The position numbers and the translations under genes are program-made. The notes under the pieces are model-generated. The model ran no database searches, was not told the origin of the DNA, and was given only the letters and a program-made list of their open reading frames with translations. From assembly GCF_017744015.1 (NCBI RefSeq), contig NZ_JAGHRA010000007.1, positions 1 through 64,000 on the forward strand: a stretch of 64,000 nt of DNA, written 5' to 3'. This document shows positions 28,782-38,128 of this stretch, in pieces. Origin of the DNA: Paracoccus sp. R12_2. GTDB taxonomy: Bacteria; Pseudomonadota; Alphaproteobacteria; Rhodobacterales; Rhodobacteraceae. Positions within the stretch are counted from its first letter, which is position 1; every line of letters begins with the position of its first letter.

Positions 28782-29616
28782 CAGCGACGACACCGACATT
28801 CATGCCCTGTTCGCAGGCGCCCCGTCATCGACCGAATTTCGCAAACTGCGCAAGCGGCTGGTCCGCGAGACCCGCGCCGCAATCGAGGATTTCGGCATGC
28901 TCCGGCCCGGTGATCGCTGGCTGGTCTGCCTGTCGGGCGGCAAGGACAGCTATACCCTTCTGGCGGTGCTTCACGAACTGAAATGGCGTGGCCTGCTGCC
29001 CGTCGATCTTCTTGCCTGCAACCTGGATCAGGGCCAGCCGGGGTTTCCCGCGACGGTCCTGCCGGAGTTCCTGACCGCGCGCGGCGTGGACCACCGGATC
29101 GAGTATCAGGACACCTACTCCATCGTCACCGACAAGATCCCGCAGGGACGAACCTTTTGCGCGCTATGCTCGCGACTGAGGCGCGGCAACCTGTATCGAA
29201 TCGCCCGGGAGGAAGGCTGCTCGGCCGTGGTGCTGGGCCATCATCGTGACGATATTCTGGAAACGTTTTTCATGAACCTGTTCCACGGTGGCAGGCTGGC
29301 TGCGATGCCGCCGAAGCTTTTGAACGAGGAAGGCGATCTGAATGTGTTGCGTCCATTGGCCTATGTCGCCGAAGACGACTGCGATCGGTTCGCACGGGCG
29401 ATGAACTATCCCATCATTCCCTGCGATCTATGCGGCAGCCAGGAAGGGCTGCAGCGCGTTCAGGTCAAGAAATTGCTGGATGAATGGGAGGCGCGCAGCC
29501 CGGGGCGCCGACAGGTGATGTTCCGCGCGCTGATGAATACCCGCCCCTCGCATCTGCTGGACCCGAAACTGTTCGATTTCGCCTCGCTGTTCCCGGATTC
29601 CTCAGGCTCTGGTTGA
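28771..29616 (+). CDS. ttcA: tRNA 2-thiocytidine biosynthesis protein TtcA
   Basis: TtcA thiolates cytidine 32 of certain tRNAs in an ATP- and iron-sulfur-dependent reaction. The 281-residue protein has the PP-loop SGGKDS at residues 55-60 and two CxxC pairs, CALC (in [17 protein letters not shown]) and CDLC (in [10 protein letters not shown]), expected to hold the cluster. The ATG at 28771 lies inside the end of yidD. Its presence between yidD and yidC is a lineage-specific insertion into an otherwise conserved order. Confidence 0.95.
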   Translation: MLDDSDDTDIHALFAGAPSSTEFRKLRKRLVRETRAAIEDFGMLRPGDRWLVCLSGGKDSYTLLAVLHELKWRGLLPVDLLACNLDQGQPGFPATVLPEFLTARGVDHRIEYQDTYSIVTDKIPQGRTFCALCSRLRRGNLYRIAREEGCSAVVLGHHRDDILETFFMNLFHGGRLAAMPPKLLNEEGDLNVLRPLAYVAEDDCDRFARAMNYPIIPCDLCGSQEGLQRVQVKKLLDEWEARSPGRRQVMFRALMNTRPSHLLDPKLFDFASLFPDSSGSG

Positions 29617-29702
29617 TTATCAAGTCGGACGACAGGAACATTAACGGAACAAAAAGTATTCTGGGCTAGTCATGGTCGCGACGCTTCCGTGAAAGGGCCG
29701 CG

Positions 29703-31010
29703 ATGTTGGCAAGGGCAATCACTTCCGGATACCGGTTCCTGCGTGGGCTGCGGCAACGCCTGAATGGACGATCGACACCCCATGCGCGCAGCCTGCTTTT
29801 GCTGCGGTTGGAAAATCGTGACCTGCTTTCGGCTCATCTTGGAAAGGCCGGATTCAACCATCTGCTGGTCGGCCTGACGGTGCGCCTCAGCCGCGCCATC
29901 CGCCCTGATGATCCTGTGCAGATGCCAGAACGCGGCATGTTTGCCGTGGTGTTGACGAACCGTCACGAAGATGAGGCAAAGCGCATCGCCCTGCGGCTTC
30001 AGGCGCAGGCCCAGAAACATCTTCCGATCTCGGGAATATCGGTTCTGCCCGTCCTGACCGGCGTGCTGGTCCACGCGGAAGGCGCCGACCAACCCGACTT
30101 GGAAGATCTGGTTCGCAACGCCCGCTGCCGTCTGGACGACGGCGATCCATCACGCCTGGGGCAGATCACGCTCTTTGCGCATGACCCCGACCTTGACGGC
30201 GGCGACCTGCCCGCGACGGTCGCCGAAGCCGCGGCTGACGGACAGATCGTGGCACATTTCCAGCCCCAGCTATGCTGCAATTCCGGCCGTGTAACCGGGT
30301 TCGAGGCACTGGCACGCTGGAACCATCCTGCCCGCGGCCTTCTGCCGCCTTCGGCCTTCATGCCGCGGATGAGCGATGAGGATCATCGGGCCCTGACCCT
30401 GTGCATGATGCGTCAGGCGATCTTGGCCCTGAAGCACTGGGACCAGCAGGGCTGGCATGTGCCGACCGTCTCGATCAACATATCCAACAGCGAATTGTCG
30501 GACCCCGGATTTGCCACGGCATTGCTGTGGGAACTGGACCGGCAGGACATCGGTGCCGACCGGCTGGTTCTGGAAGTGCTGGAAAACGTCGCGCCCGTCA
30601 CCAGCAGCAACGAAGCCCGGGAAAACCTGTCCCTGTTGACGCGTGCGGGTTGCCGGTTGGATCTGGACGATTTCGGGACCGGATATGCCAGCCTTGACGC
30701 GATCCGGCAATTCGGCATCCACCGGATCAAGATCGACCGCAGCTTCGTGATGGGATGCGACATCGATGCCGGTCAGCAGCGCATGATCCTAGCGATCCTG
30801 GCACTGGCCGAAAGGCTGGGCATCGCGGCCTTGGCCGAGGGTGTGGAAACCCGAGACGAACACGGGTTCCTGGCGCAGATGGGATGCGATGAGGTGCAGG
30901 GCTATGCGATCGCGCGCCCCATGCCATTGGAAGATACGTTCGAATTCCTGTCGCAGCACGCCGCGAATTCCAGGAACATGCCGGGGCTTCCGCGGCGAGA
31001 CGCAGGCTGA
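29703..31010 (+). CDS. EAL-domain cyclic-di-GMP phosphodiesterase with degenerate GGDEF-like N-terminus
   Basis: The protein has 435 residues. The first ~165 have a nucleotide-cyclase-like arrangement but no GGDEF signature, so synthase activity is unlikely. The C-terminal EAL domain is complete: GFEALARW (Glu201), NISNSEL, LEVLEN, LDDFGTGYAS, KIDRSFV, AEGVET and DEVQGYAIARPMP. It should therefore hydrolyse cyclic-di-GMP to pGpG. No transmembrane helix or signal peptide is seen, so it is probably cytoplasmic. It lies between ttcA and yidC, with GAAAGGG as ribosome site. Confidence 0.9.
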   Translation: MLARAITSGYRFLRGLRQRLNGRSTPHARSLLLLRLENRDLLSAHLGKAGFNHLLVGLTVRLSRAIRPDDPVQMPERGMFAVVLTNRHEDEAKRIALRLQAQAQKHLPISGISVLPVLTGVLVHAEGADQPDLEDLVRNARCRLDDGDPSRLGQITLFAHDPDLDGGDLPATVAEAAADGQIVAHFQPQLCCNSGRVTGFEALARWNHPARGLLPPSAFMPRMSDEDHRALTLCMMRQAILALKHWDQQGWHVPTVSINISNSELSDPGFATALLWELDRQDIGADRLVLEVLENVAPVTSSNEARENLSLLTRAGCRLDLDDFGTGYASLDAIRQFGIHRIKIDRSFVMGCDIDAGQQRMILAILALAERLGIAALAEGVETRDEHGFLAQMGCDEVQGYAIARPMPLEDTFEFLSQHAANSRNMPGLPRRDAG

Positions 31011-31133
31011 GATCGCGGGCGTCAAGCTGCGCAACGCGACCTCGGCCATCCCTTCCTGCCTGCAAAACCACACGCGCGGCCTGCCAATCGGGTGAATTTC
31101 TTACCCGGCACCGTCGCACGCGGGCAAATGCGC

Positions 31134-31162
31134 TTGACCTTTCAGCCCCCCTTCTGTTGAAC
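31134..31162 (+). promoter_or_regulatory. weak promoter candidate before yidC
   Basis: TTGACC (31134-31139) with a 17-base spacer and TTGAAC (31157-31162), a poor -10 match. It lies in the 185 bases between the EAL gene and yidC. It could let yidC be expressed apart from the upstream genes. Confidence 0.3.
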
Positions 31163-31195
31163 CGGCGCGACTGACGCGATGACAGTGGTGACCCG

Positions 31196-33094
31196 ATGCA
31201 AGACAACAACCGCAATCTGATCCTGGCGACGGTATTGTCGTTTCTGGTGATCCTGATCTGGTACACCGTCTTCGCACCGGAACCACCAGCGGAACAGCAA
31301 CGCAAACCTGCCGTGGCAGAACAGGGTGTCAATGACGGTACTGCGGCGCCGCCTTCCGCGAACGCGCCGGACGCGACGACCACCGCCGATCTGGGCAGCG
31401 CCGACGCCACCGAGGCCGAGGCACGCGCCGGACGCATCGAGATCGAGACCCCCTCGCTGAGCGGTTCGATCTCTTTGGCGGGGGGACGGATCGACGACCT
31501 GCAACTGACGAAATACCAAGAGACGCTGGCCGAAGATTCCCCGGATGTCCGGCTGCTTGCCCCCTCATCCGCAACGGCGGACCCGTCGATCGACGCCGCT
31601 GGCACCAAACCCTACTACGCGGTCTACGGCTGGACCCCCGGTCCCGGCGTGGATCCCGCGCAGGTCCCCGGCCCGGCAACGATCTGGCGCGTGGAATCCG
31701 GCGATACGCTGGCACCCGGCCGGCCCGTCACGCTGGTATGGGACAACGGCGCGGGCCAGATCTTCCGTCGCGTCTTCGAACTTGACGACAACTATCTCTT
31801 TACCGTCAATCAGAGCGTTCAGAATAACAGCGACAGCAGCTTCAGCGCTGCGCCCTACGGCATCATCGCGCGTCACGGACGACCCGACACGCAGAACTTC
31901 TTCGTTCTGCACGAAGGCGCGGTCGGCATGCATGACGGCGAACTGATGGAGCTGAAATACAAAAATATTGTCGATCTTGATCCGGTGGCTCGCGAAGGCC
32001 GCGCCGAGGTGATCGACGTGAACGAGAACGGCTGGATCGGCTTTACCGACAAGTACTGGATGACCACGCTGGCACCGGCACCGGGCCAGGCATTCACCGC
32101 CGTCGTCAAGTACGCCGAGAACGCGGATATCTATCAGACCGAGGCCCGCTATCCGCTGCAGACGGTTCAGCCCGGCGCGCAGGCCAGCGCGACCGGCTAT
32201 CTCTTTGCCGGCGCAAAGGTGACCGAGATCATTCGCGGTTACGAAGAAGATCCCGGCATCCAGCGCTTCGTCGATTCGATCGACTGGGGCTGGTTCTATT
32301 TCCTGACGAAACCGATCTTCAGCCTGCTGCACTGGCTGAACGCGCATATCGGCAACATGGGCTGGTCGATCATCGCCCTGACCTTCATCCTGAAGCTGCT
32401 GGTCTTCCCGCTGGCGCGCAAATCCTACATCTCGATGGCGAAGATGAAGGAACTGCAGCCCGAGATGGAGGCCATCAAGGAACGCACCGGCGACGACCGG
32501 ATGAAGTATCAGAAAGAGGTCATGGAACTGTACAAGACCCAGAAGGTGAACCCGGCCGCGGGCTGCCTTCCGGTGCTGCTGCAGATCCCGATCTTCTTTG
32601 CGCTCTACAAGGTGATCTTCGTCACGATCGAACTGCGGCACGCGCCGTGGATCGGCTGGATTCGCGACCTTGCCGCGCCCGATCCCTCAAGCCTGCTGAA
32701 CCTGTTCGGGTTGCTGCCCTTCTCGCCGCCTGCCCAGGGAACGCTGCTGCACTCGCTGTCGCTGCCGGTTCTGGCGATCGCGCTGGGGATCAGCATGTGG
32801 ATGCAGCAACGGCTGAACCCGACCCCCACCGACCCCGCACAGAAAATGATCTTTGCGTGGATGCCGTGGGTGTTCATGTTCATGCTGGGCGGATTTGCCT
32901 CGGGGCTGGTGCTGTACTGGATCACCAACAACACCATCACCATCATCCAGCAGTATTCGATCATGTCGATGCACGGCCACCGTCCAGACCTGTTCGGAAA
33001 CATCAAGGCCGCGATGCCGAAGCGACCGCGGGTGAACGCGGCCAAGAACGGCCAGCCGGATGACAAGGTCGACGGCAAGGGCAAAGGCAAGTGA
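31196..33094 (+). CDS. yidC: membrane protein insertase YidC
   Basis: This 632-residue insertase, with or without SecYEG, places inner membrane proteins. It has an N-terminal anchor helix (NLILATVLSFLVILIWYTVF), a large periplasmic beta domain, and five C-terminal helices beginning WGWFYFLTKPIFSLLHWL. The cytoplasmic hairpin contains FPLARKSYISMAKMKELQPEMEAIKER, and NPAAGCLPVLLQIPIFFALYKV and FMFMLGGFASGLVLYWITNN follow. The C-terminal tail is basic (Lys-rich), as needed for ribosome contact. The stop overlaps the GTG of the MOSC gene. Confidence 0.97.
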   Translation: MQDNNRNLILATVLSFLVILIWYTVFAPEPPAEQQRKPAVAEQGVNDGTAAPPSANAPDATTTADLGSADATEAEARAGRIEIETPSLSGSISLAGGRIDDLQLTKYQETLAEDSPDVRLLAPSSATADPSIDAAGTKPYYAVYGWTPGPGVDPAQVPGPATIWRVESGDTLAPGRPVTLVWDNGAGQIFRRVFELDDNYLFTVNQSVQNNSDSSFSAAPYGIIARHGRPDTQNFFVLHEGAVGMHDGELMELKYKNIVDLDPVAREGRAEVIDVNENGWIGFTDKYWMTTLAPAPGQAFTAVVKYAENADIYQTEARYPLQTVQPGAQASATGYLFAGAKVTEIIRGYEEDPGIQRFVDSIDWGWFYFLTKPIFSLLHWLNAHIGNMGWSIIALTFILKLLVFPLARKSYISMAKMKELQPEMEAIKERTGDDRMKYQKEVMELYKTQKVNPAAGCLPVLLQIPIFFALYKVIFVTIELRHAPWIGWIRDLAAPDPSSLLNLFGLLPFSPPAQGTLLHSLSLPVLAIALGISMWMQQRLNPTPTDPAQKMIFAWMPWVFMFMLGGFASGLVLYWITNNTITIIQQYSIMSMHGHRPDLFGNIKAAMPKRPRVNAAKNGQPDDKVDGKGKGK

Positions 33095-33852
33095 CAGGAC
33101 GTCTGGCCCATATCCGCCGCCATCCGATCAAGTCGATCGGCGGCGAGGGGCTGGACAAGGTCACGTTGACCGCCGCACGCCGCCTGCCCGGCGACCGCGA
33201 ATTCGCGGTCGTCACCGAACGGGGCGAACGCAATGCGCGCGCCAGCGAAACGGCTGGCCAGCCTGATCGCTGGCTGCCCAAGTCCTGCTTTGTGCGCGGC
33301 GTCGTCTCGCCTCTGGTCCAGGCGATCAGTGGCGGCTGGCAGGATAACCGCATCGCGCTGACGCATCCCGCGCAGCCCGGCCTGATCTTCGATCCCGAGA
33401 CCGAGCAGGAAAGACTGCTGGACTGGCTGCGGCCTCTATGGCCCGGCGAGGCCGGGGTCGCATCGCGGCTGGTCAGGGGCGCGGCGATCTGGACCGACAA
33501 CAAATGGCCCTGGATCTCGATCCTGTCGATGACCAGCCTCGCGCATCTGGAACAGGAAATTGGTCACACGCTGGGGATCCATCGCTGGCGTGGCAATCTG
33601 TGGATCGACGGGTGGCAGCCCTTTGCGGAACGCGACCTGATCGGACAGATTCTGACCATCGGCAATGTCGAGTTGCGCGTGACCGATCATATTGGCCGAT
33701 GCGATGCGACCAGCGCGGACACCGGCACCGGCCAGCGCGATCTGGATATGGTCGCAACGCTGGAACGCCTGTATGGGCACACCGAGTTCGGCATTTTCGC
33801 CGAAGTTGTCACCGGCGGGGACATCGCCATCGGGGATAGGATCGCCGCATGA
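33091..33852 (+). CDS. MOSC domain-containing protein
   Basis: This 253-residue protein has the N-terminal MOSC_N beta barrel (GRLAHIRRHPIKSIGGEGLDKVTLTAARRLPGDREFAVVTERG). The MOSC domain contains RWRGNLWIDG, F-A-E-RDLIGQILTIGNVELRV and the conserved Cys in GRCDATSADTGTG. MOSC proteins bind molybdenum cofactor through this Cys and can act as sulfur carriers or N-hydroxylated-base reductases. The GTG start overlaps yidC and the stop overlaps engB, each by four bases. Confidence 0.88.
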   Translation: MTGRLAHIRRHPIKSIGGEGLDKVTLTAARRLPGDREFAVVTERGERNARASETAGQPDRWLPKSCFVRGVVSPLVQAISGGWQDNRIALTHPAQPGLIFDPETEQERLLDWLRPLWPGEAGVASRLVRGAAIWTDNKWPWISILSMTSLAHLEQEIGHTLGIHRWRGNLWIDGWQPFAERDLIGQILTIGNVELRVTDHIGRCDATSADTGTGQRDLDMVATLERLYGHTEFGIFAEVVTGGDIAIGDRIAA

Positions 33853-34499
33853 AAGTCGCCTTCCCCTGTGCCCCCGAACCCGACGCCGATCAGGCCGAGG
33901 CCGCCCGCCTGCTGTTCGCCGGCCCGGTCGATTTCGTCAAGGGCGTGGTCGCGATGGACGGCCTGCCGGCCGCAGATCGGCCAGAGGTCTGCTTTGCCGG
34001 TCGCAGCAATGTCGGCAAATCCAGCCTGATCAATGCGCTGACCGGTCGCAAGGGCTTGGCCCGTGCCTCGAACACACCCGGCCGAACGCAAGAGATCAAC
34101 TATTTCACGCTTGGCGATCACGGCTATCTGGTCGATCTTCCGGGCTATGGCTTCGCCAAGGCACCGGTCGCCGTCGTCGCCAAATGGCAGGCGTTGCTGA
34201 AATCCTACCTGGCGGGCCGCCCGACGCTGCGCCGGGCCTTTTGCCTGATCGACGCCAGGCATGGCGTAAAACCGGTCGACCACGAAATCATGACCCTTCT
34301 GGACAGATCCGCCGTGCCGTTTCAGGTCGTTCTGACCAAGGCCGACAAGCTGGGCCCGAACGCGATAAAGCCGGTTCTGGCGCAGGTCGAGGCCGAACTG
34401 CAGAAACATCCTGCCGCCTTCCCGCAACTGGTCGCCACATCGTCGGAAAAGGGCGAAGGCATCGCGATATTGCGGGCGATCATCGCCGGTCTGGACTGA
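33849..34499 (+). CDS. engB: ribosome biogenesis GTPase EngB/YihA
   Basis: This 216-residue GTPase has G1 [10 protein letters not shown]2 [10 protein letters not shown]3 DLPGYG, G4 TKADK and G5 ATSSEKGEG. It is required for large-subunit assembly in bacteria. The N-terminal extension of about 45 residues before the G1 loop is usual in alphaproteobacteria. Translation is coupled to the MOSC gene. Confidence 0.96.
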   Translation: MKVAFPCAPEPDADQAEAARLLFAGPVDFVKGVVAMDGLPAADRPEVCFAGRSNVGKSSLINALTGRKGLARASNTPGRTQEINYFTLGDHGYLVDLPGYGFAKAPVAVVAKWQALLKSYLAGRPTLRRAFCLIDARHGVKPVDHEIMTLLDRSAVPFQVVLTKADKLGPNAIKPVLAQVEAELQKHPAAFPQLVATSSEKGEGIAILRAIIAGLD

Positions 34500-34548
34500 C
34501 CGCGCGCGCCGTCCTAGGGTCCGCCCTGTCGCACAAGGGCCTTTAGGG

Positions 34549-35463
34549 ATGAAAAAACAGAAGATGAACCGGGACTGGATCGCCACCGCGCGCACATTGT
34601 CAGAGGCCCTGCCCTATCTGCAGCGCTATTCCAACGCAGTCGTCGTGGTCAAGTTCGGCGGCAATGCGATGGGCGACGACGAGGCGATGGCCGAATTCGC
34701 CCGCGATATCGTCCTGATGAAGCAGGTCGGCATGAATCCGATCGTCTGTCATGGCGGTGGCCCCATGATCAACGACCTGCTGGCCAAGCTGGGAATCGAA
34801 AGCCGCTTCGTGCGGGGCAAGCGCGTGACCACCAAGGAAACCGTCGAAGTGGTCGAGATGGTGCTGTCCGGTCTGGTGAACAAACGCATCGTGCAGGCGA
34901 TCAACGACGCGGGCGGTCGCGCCGTGGGTATCAGCGGCAAGGATGACGACATGATGGTCTGCGAGGCCGATGACCCAGAGTTGGGCTTCGTGGGCCGTCC
35001 CGTGGAAATGAACATCCAGATCATCCGCGATCTGTACACCGCAGGCATGATCCCGGTCTGCGCACCTGTGGCCACGGGCATGGAGGACAACGAAACCTTC
35101 AACGTCAATGGCGACACCGCTGCCGGCGCGATCGCCGGTGCCTTGAAGGCCGACCGGCTGCTGCTGCTGACCGATGTCGCAGGGGTCAAGGACGAGACCG
35201 GCGAGGTGGTGACGCAACTGCACCCCGATCAGGTCCGCGAGATGATCGCCGATGGCCGGATCGGCGGCGGCATGATCCCGAAGACCGAGACCGCGCTGAA
35301 GGCGATCGAGGATGGCGTGCGTGCCGTCGTCATCCTTGATGGCCGGGTTCCCAATGCCTGTCTTCTGGAACTTTTCACCGAACACGGTGCGGGCAGCCTG
35401 ATCCGTTCGACCGAACCGCGCGTGACACCGCGCGGCCTTCGGCAAGGCGAAGGCGGGCTATAG
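34549..35463 (+). CDS. argB: acetylglutamate kinase
   Basis: ArgB phosphorylates N-acetylglutamate in arginine synthesis. The 304-residue sequence shows [71 protein letters not shown] and [22 protein letters not shown]. The presence of an N-terminal helix before the core is typical of arginine-inhibited hexameric enzymes. The ATG at 34549 has TTTAGGG in front; an in-frame ATG at 34564 is the alternative. The intergenic region after it (183 bases) shows no gene. Confidence 0.97.
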   Translation: MKKQKMNRDWIATARTLSEALPYLQRYSNAVVVVKFGGNAMGDDEAMAEFARDIVLMKQVGMNPIVCHGGGPMINDLLAKLGIESRFVRGKRVTTKETVEVVEMVLSGLVNKRIVQAINDAGGRAVGISGKDDDMMVCEADDPELGFVGRPVEMNIQIIRDLYTAGMIPVCAPVATGMEDNETFNVNGDTAAGAIAGALKADRLLLLTDVAGVKDETGEVVTQLHPDQVREMIADGRIGGGMIPKTETALKAIEDGVRAVVILDGRVPNACLLELFTEHGAGSLIRSTEPRVTPRGLRQGEGGL

Positions 35464-35646
35464 CTCAAACCGACGATCGGTACCGGAAACCGACCTGCCA
35501 CGCACCCGCGGCCAAGACGCTGCGGATCTGGGTACGACTTCGCGAGCGCATGTATCTTCGCGCGATGTCGGTGGCGCTTGCCCGCGCCGCAGCGCCTGTG
35601 GCAGGCTGCCTGAACAATTGGCATGGCATATGAGGCAGTTTACCCC

Positions 35647-36165
35647 ATGACACCGCTTGGACATCGACGGCTGATCCTGACCCGCCACGCCAAATCGGCA
35701 TGGGACGATCCGACGCTTGCAGATCATGACCGGCCCTTGAACGCCAGGGGCCGCAGATCCGCACTTGCGCTGGGGGACTGGCTGGCGAGCCGTGGATACG
35801 AGCCCGAGGAAGTCCTGTGCTCGTCCGCGCGCCGTACGCAGGAAACCTGGGCGATGGTGGCGGCTGCCCCGGTCGAGGTCAGGCCACTGCTGCGCATTGA
35901 ACCGGGATTGTATCACGCCAGTCCCGACAAGATGCTGACGATCCTGCGAACCGCCAGCCACCCGACCGTGATGATGATCGGACATAATCCGGGCATTTCG
36001 GAATTTGCCGCGCTGCTGCCGGCGCGCCCGCCCCTGGATCCGGATTTCCGCCGTTACCCGACTGCGGCGACATTGGTCGTGGATTTCCAGATCGACAGCT
36101 GGTCCGAGATGCGTCCGGGCGAAGGCAGCGTCATGGATTTCGTGCGCCTTGACGGACGAAACTGA
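35647..36165 (+). CDS. SixA-like histidine phosphatase
   Basis: This is a 172-residue histidine phosphatase-superfamily protein. The phosphorylated His lies in LTRHAKSAWDDP (the RHG position reads RHA) and the second catalytic His in MIGHNPGISEFA. DRPLNARGRRSA and SSARRTQETW match SixA-type enzymes, which remove phosphate from phosphohistidine in signalling proteins. The ATG at 35647 has GAGG about a dozen bases upstream; an in-frame ATG at 35623 lacks one. The true target is unknown. Confidence 0.88.
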   Translation: MTPLGHRRLILTRHAKSAWDDPTLADHDRPLNARGRRSALALGDWLASRGYEPEEVLCSSARRTQETWAMVAAAPVEVRPLLRIEPGLYHASPDKMLTILRTASHPTVMMIGHNPGISEFAALLPARPPLDPDFRRYPTAATLVVDFQIDSWSEMRPGEGSVMDFVRLDGRN

Positions 36166-36174
36166 CCCGCGTGG

Positions 36175-36192
36175 CGCCCCGACGTCGGGGCG
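36175..36192. terminator. palindromic terminator between convergent genes
   Basis: CGCCCCGACGTCGGGGCG is a perfect 18-base palindrome between the phosphatase gene and the convergent solute-binding protein gene. It can form a 7-bp GC-rich hairpin on either strand. Confidence 0.6.
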
Positions 36193-36236
36193 TCGTCATT
36201 GTTCCTTGTCAGCCGCCGACTTCACGGGACCGGCTG

Positions 36237-37256
36237 TCAACGGAAAGGCGGCGCGTACATAAGCCCGCCCTGCGTCCATTGTGCATTCAGGCCACGCGCC
36301 AGACCGATCGGAGTCTGTTCTCCGATATTGGCCGCGAAGATCTCGCCATAGTTTCCGCTGGCCTGAATGGCGCGTTTGGCCCATTCCGCATCCAGCCCGA
36401 TCATCGCGCCCAGATCATCCTTGACGCCCAGAAGCCTCTGGATCTCGGGGGTTGCCGACGACTTGACCAGTTCCTCGATATTCTTCGAGGTGACGCCGTA
36501 TTCTTCCGCCGCAATCAGCGCGAACAATGTCCACCGCACCACGTCGCCCCATTGCCCGTCCTGTTGGCGGACAACCGGGCCAAGCGGCTCTTTCGAGATG
36601 ATCTCGGGCAGAACGATATGATTCTCGGGATCGGCGAAGGCGGCGCGCGTCGCGGCCAGACCCGAGGCGTCCGTCGTATAGGCGTCGCAGTCGCCAGCGG
36701 TATAACGCCGCTCACCCTCGGCATCGCCTTCGACCTCGACCGTGTTCAGCGTCATGCCGTTGGCGCCAAAATAATCGGCCAGATTCTGCGCGCTGGTCGA
36801 ACCACGCTGCACGCAGATCGGCGCCTCGCCAAGTTCCTTGACCGATGTGACGCCCAATTCCTTGCGCACCATGAAGCCCTGACCGTCGTAGTAATTGACG
36901 CCCGCGAATTCCAGCTTCAGTGCGGCATCCCGCGAGAAGGTCCAGGTGGAATTGCGAACCAGCAGATCCACCTCGCCATCCATCAGCAGCTTGAAGCGGG
37001 TATCCAGATCGGTCGGAACAAACTTGACCTTGGACGGATCCCTGAGAACCGCGGCGGCGACGGCGCGGCAGAACGCCACGTCGAACCCCGTCCAGTTGCC
37101 ATTGGCATCAGGCGCGGCAAAGCCCGCCAGGCCGGCATTCACACCGCAATGCAGTTCCCCGCGCTGCCTGATATCCGCCAGCACATCGGCAGATGCCTGA
37201 GCCACCAGCATCCCGGTAGCCGCAAGCGCGCCGAGTGTTGCCCTTCCAATCATCAC
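36237..37256 (-). CDS. polar amino acid ABC transporter substrate-binding protein (AapJ/BztA-like)
   Basis: This 339-residue periplasmic protein has a signal peptide (MMIGRATLGALAATGMLVAQASA). VLADIRQRGELHCGVNAGLAGFAAPDANGNWTGFDVAFCRAVAAAVL is the lobe-1 pattern of general L-amino-acid binding proteins. Segments DLLVRNSTWTFSRDAAL, GQGFMVRKELGV and CVQRGSTSAQNLADYF agree. The usual permease and ATPase genes do not follow; the gene stands alone, so it may serve a transporter encoded elsewhere. A second in-frame ATG one codon later is an alternative start. Confidence 0.92.
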   Translation of the reverse strand: MMIGRATLGALAATGMLVAQASADVLADIRQRGELHCGVNAGLAGFAAPDANGNWTGFDVAFCRAVAAAVLRDPSKVKFVPTDLDTRFKLLMDGEVDLLVRNSTWTFSRDAALKLEFAGVNYYDGQGFMVRKELGVTSVKELGEAPICVQRGSTSAQNLADYFGANGMTLNTVEVEGDAEGERRYTAGDCDAYTTDASGLAATRAAFADPENHIVLPEIISKEPLGPVVRQQDGQWGDVVRWTLFALIAAEEYGVTSKNIEELVKSSATPEIQRLLGVKDDLGAMIGLDAEWAKRAIQASGNYGEIFAANIGEQTPIGLARGLNAQWTQGGLMYAPPFR

Positions 37257-37411
37257 TGCCCCTTCTTCCGAGCCGACAAACCCTTTTCGCCGCTACCCGC
37301 TGACACGCCGTTCTCGTTGATGAAATCCGCCTGCCGCCGCCGATCTTCGATAGGCAGTATTGTGCCGATACCGCCTGTCAGGTCAAGCCGACCCTTGCTT
37401 TCGTGATCAAC

Positions 37412-38128
37412 TCAATCCGCACGCGACAGGTGCCAGAACCTTTCAGCCGACAGGATGGCCTGACGGCGCGATTCGGCAGCCTGCATCGCTTCTTCGTCTT
37501 CGCCCCACTGGCTGGCCTGAAATGCCTCGTCTATGCGCGACAGCCGGTGCGCTTCCTCGCCATTGATCCGGCCATGCGCCACCGCCAGCCCGATTATCAG
37601 CGAGCCCGGCACTGTCACAAGATCATGCATTGCCATCAGACCGAAAGGGTCAAGCCCGCTCAACTGGGACCGCAGGCGGGCCAGCGCTCCGGCATCCTGC
37701 GGCACCGGGATCACGCCATGAGTGATCCGCAAAGGGGCATGCAGCTGCGTCGCCGCCCAATCGATCAGCGGATCCCAGCCTTCGGCCTGCATCCGGATCA
37801 GCGTCTCGGGCTGATCCGCGCGATAGGACAGCAGGTCGGTCGCCCCGTAATCCGCCAGCATCGACACCACGCCATCGAACTGCACCGCGACTTTCTCGAT
37901 GGCGGAATTCGCCGCACGGGTCAGCGGCATCGTCGTGGGATCGATCACCTCGCGCTGCGCCTCCCATTCCGCGGCGATCGCCTGCGCCAGCCGCATTGTC
38001 GGCAATTCCAGAGCCAGCTTTCCGGGGGTGCGGACCGGTCGTTCGTCCAGCGTCACCTCCCATCCGCGATCCGTGACCTGCCGCACCGAGGCGCCCGTCC
38101 AGAAGCGCCTTGCCTTCCATTCGCTCAT
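37412..38128 (-). CDS. atp12: ATP12 family F1-ATPase assembly chaperone
   Basis: This 238-residue protein is of the ATP12 family, which in mitochondria chaperones the F1 alpha subunit and is retained in alphaproteobacteria. It starts MSEWKARRFWTGASVRQ; the core KLALELPTMRLAQAIAAEWEAQ..IDPTTMPLTRAANSAIEKV and TDLLSYRADQPETL..QAEGWDPLIDWAATQLHAPL are characteristic. The ATG overlaps the gph stop by four bases. A GTG three codons upstream is possible but would lengthen that overlap. Confidence 0.93.
   Translation of the reverse strand: MSEWKARRFWTGASVRQVTDRGWEVTLDERPVRTPGKLALELPTMRLAQAIAAEWEAQREVIDPTTMPLTRAANSAIEKVAVQFDGVVSMLADYGATDLLSYRADQPETLIRMQAEGWDPLIDWAATQLHAPLRITHGVIPVPQDAGALARLRSQLSGLDPFGLMAMHDLVTVPGSLIIGLAVAHGRINGEEAHRLSRIDEAFQASQWGEDEEAMQAAESRRQAILSAERFWHLSRAD

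Noticed and set aside
29613..29623. TTGATTATCAA as an FNR/CRP-type operator
   Set aside because: Half-site spacing is one base instead of four and the site overlaps the ttcA stop codon.
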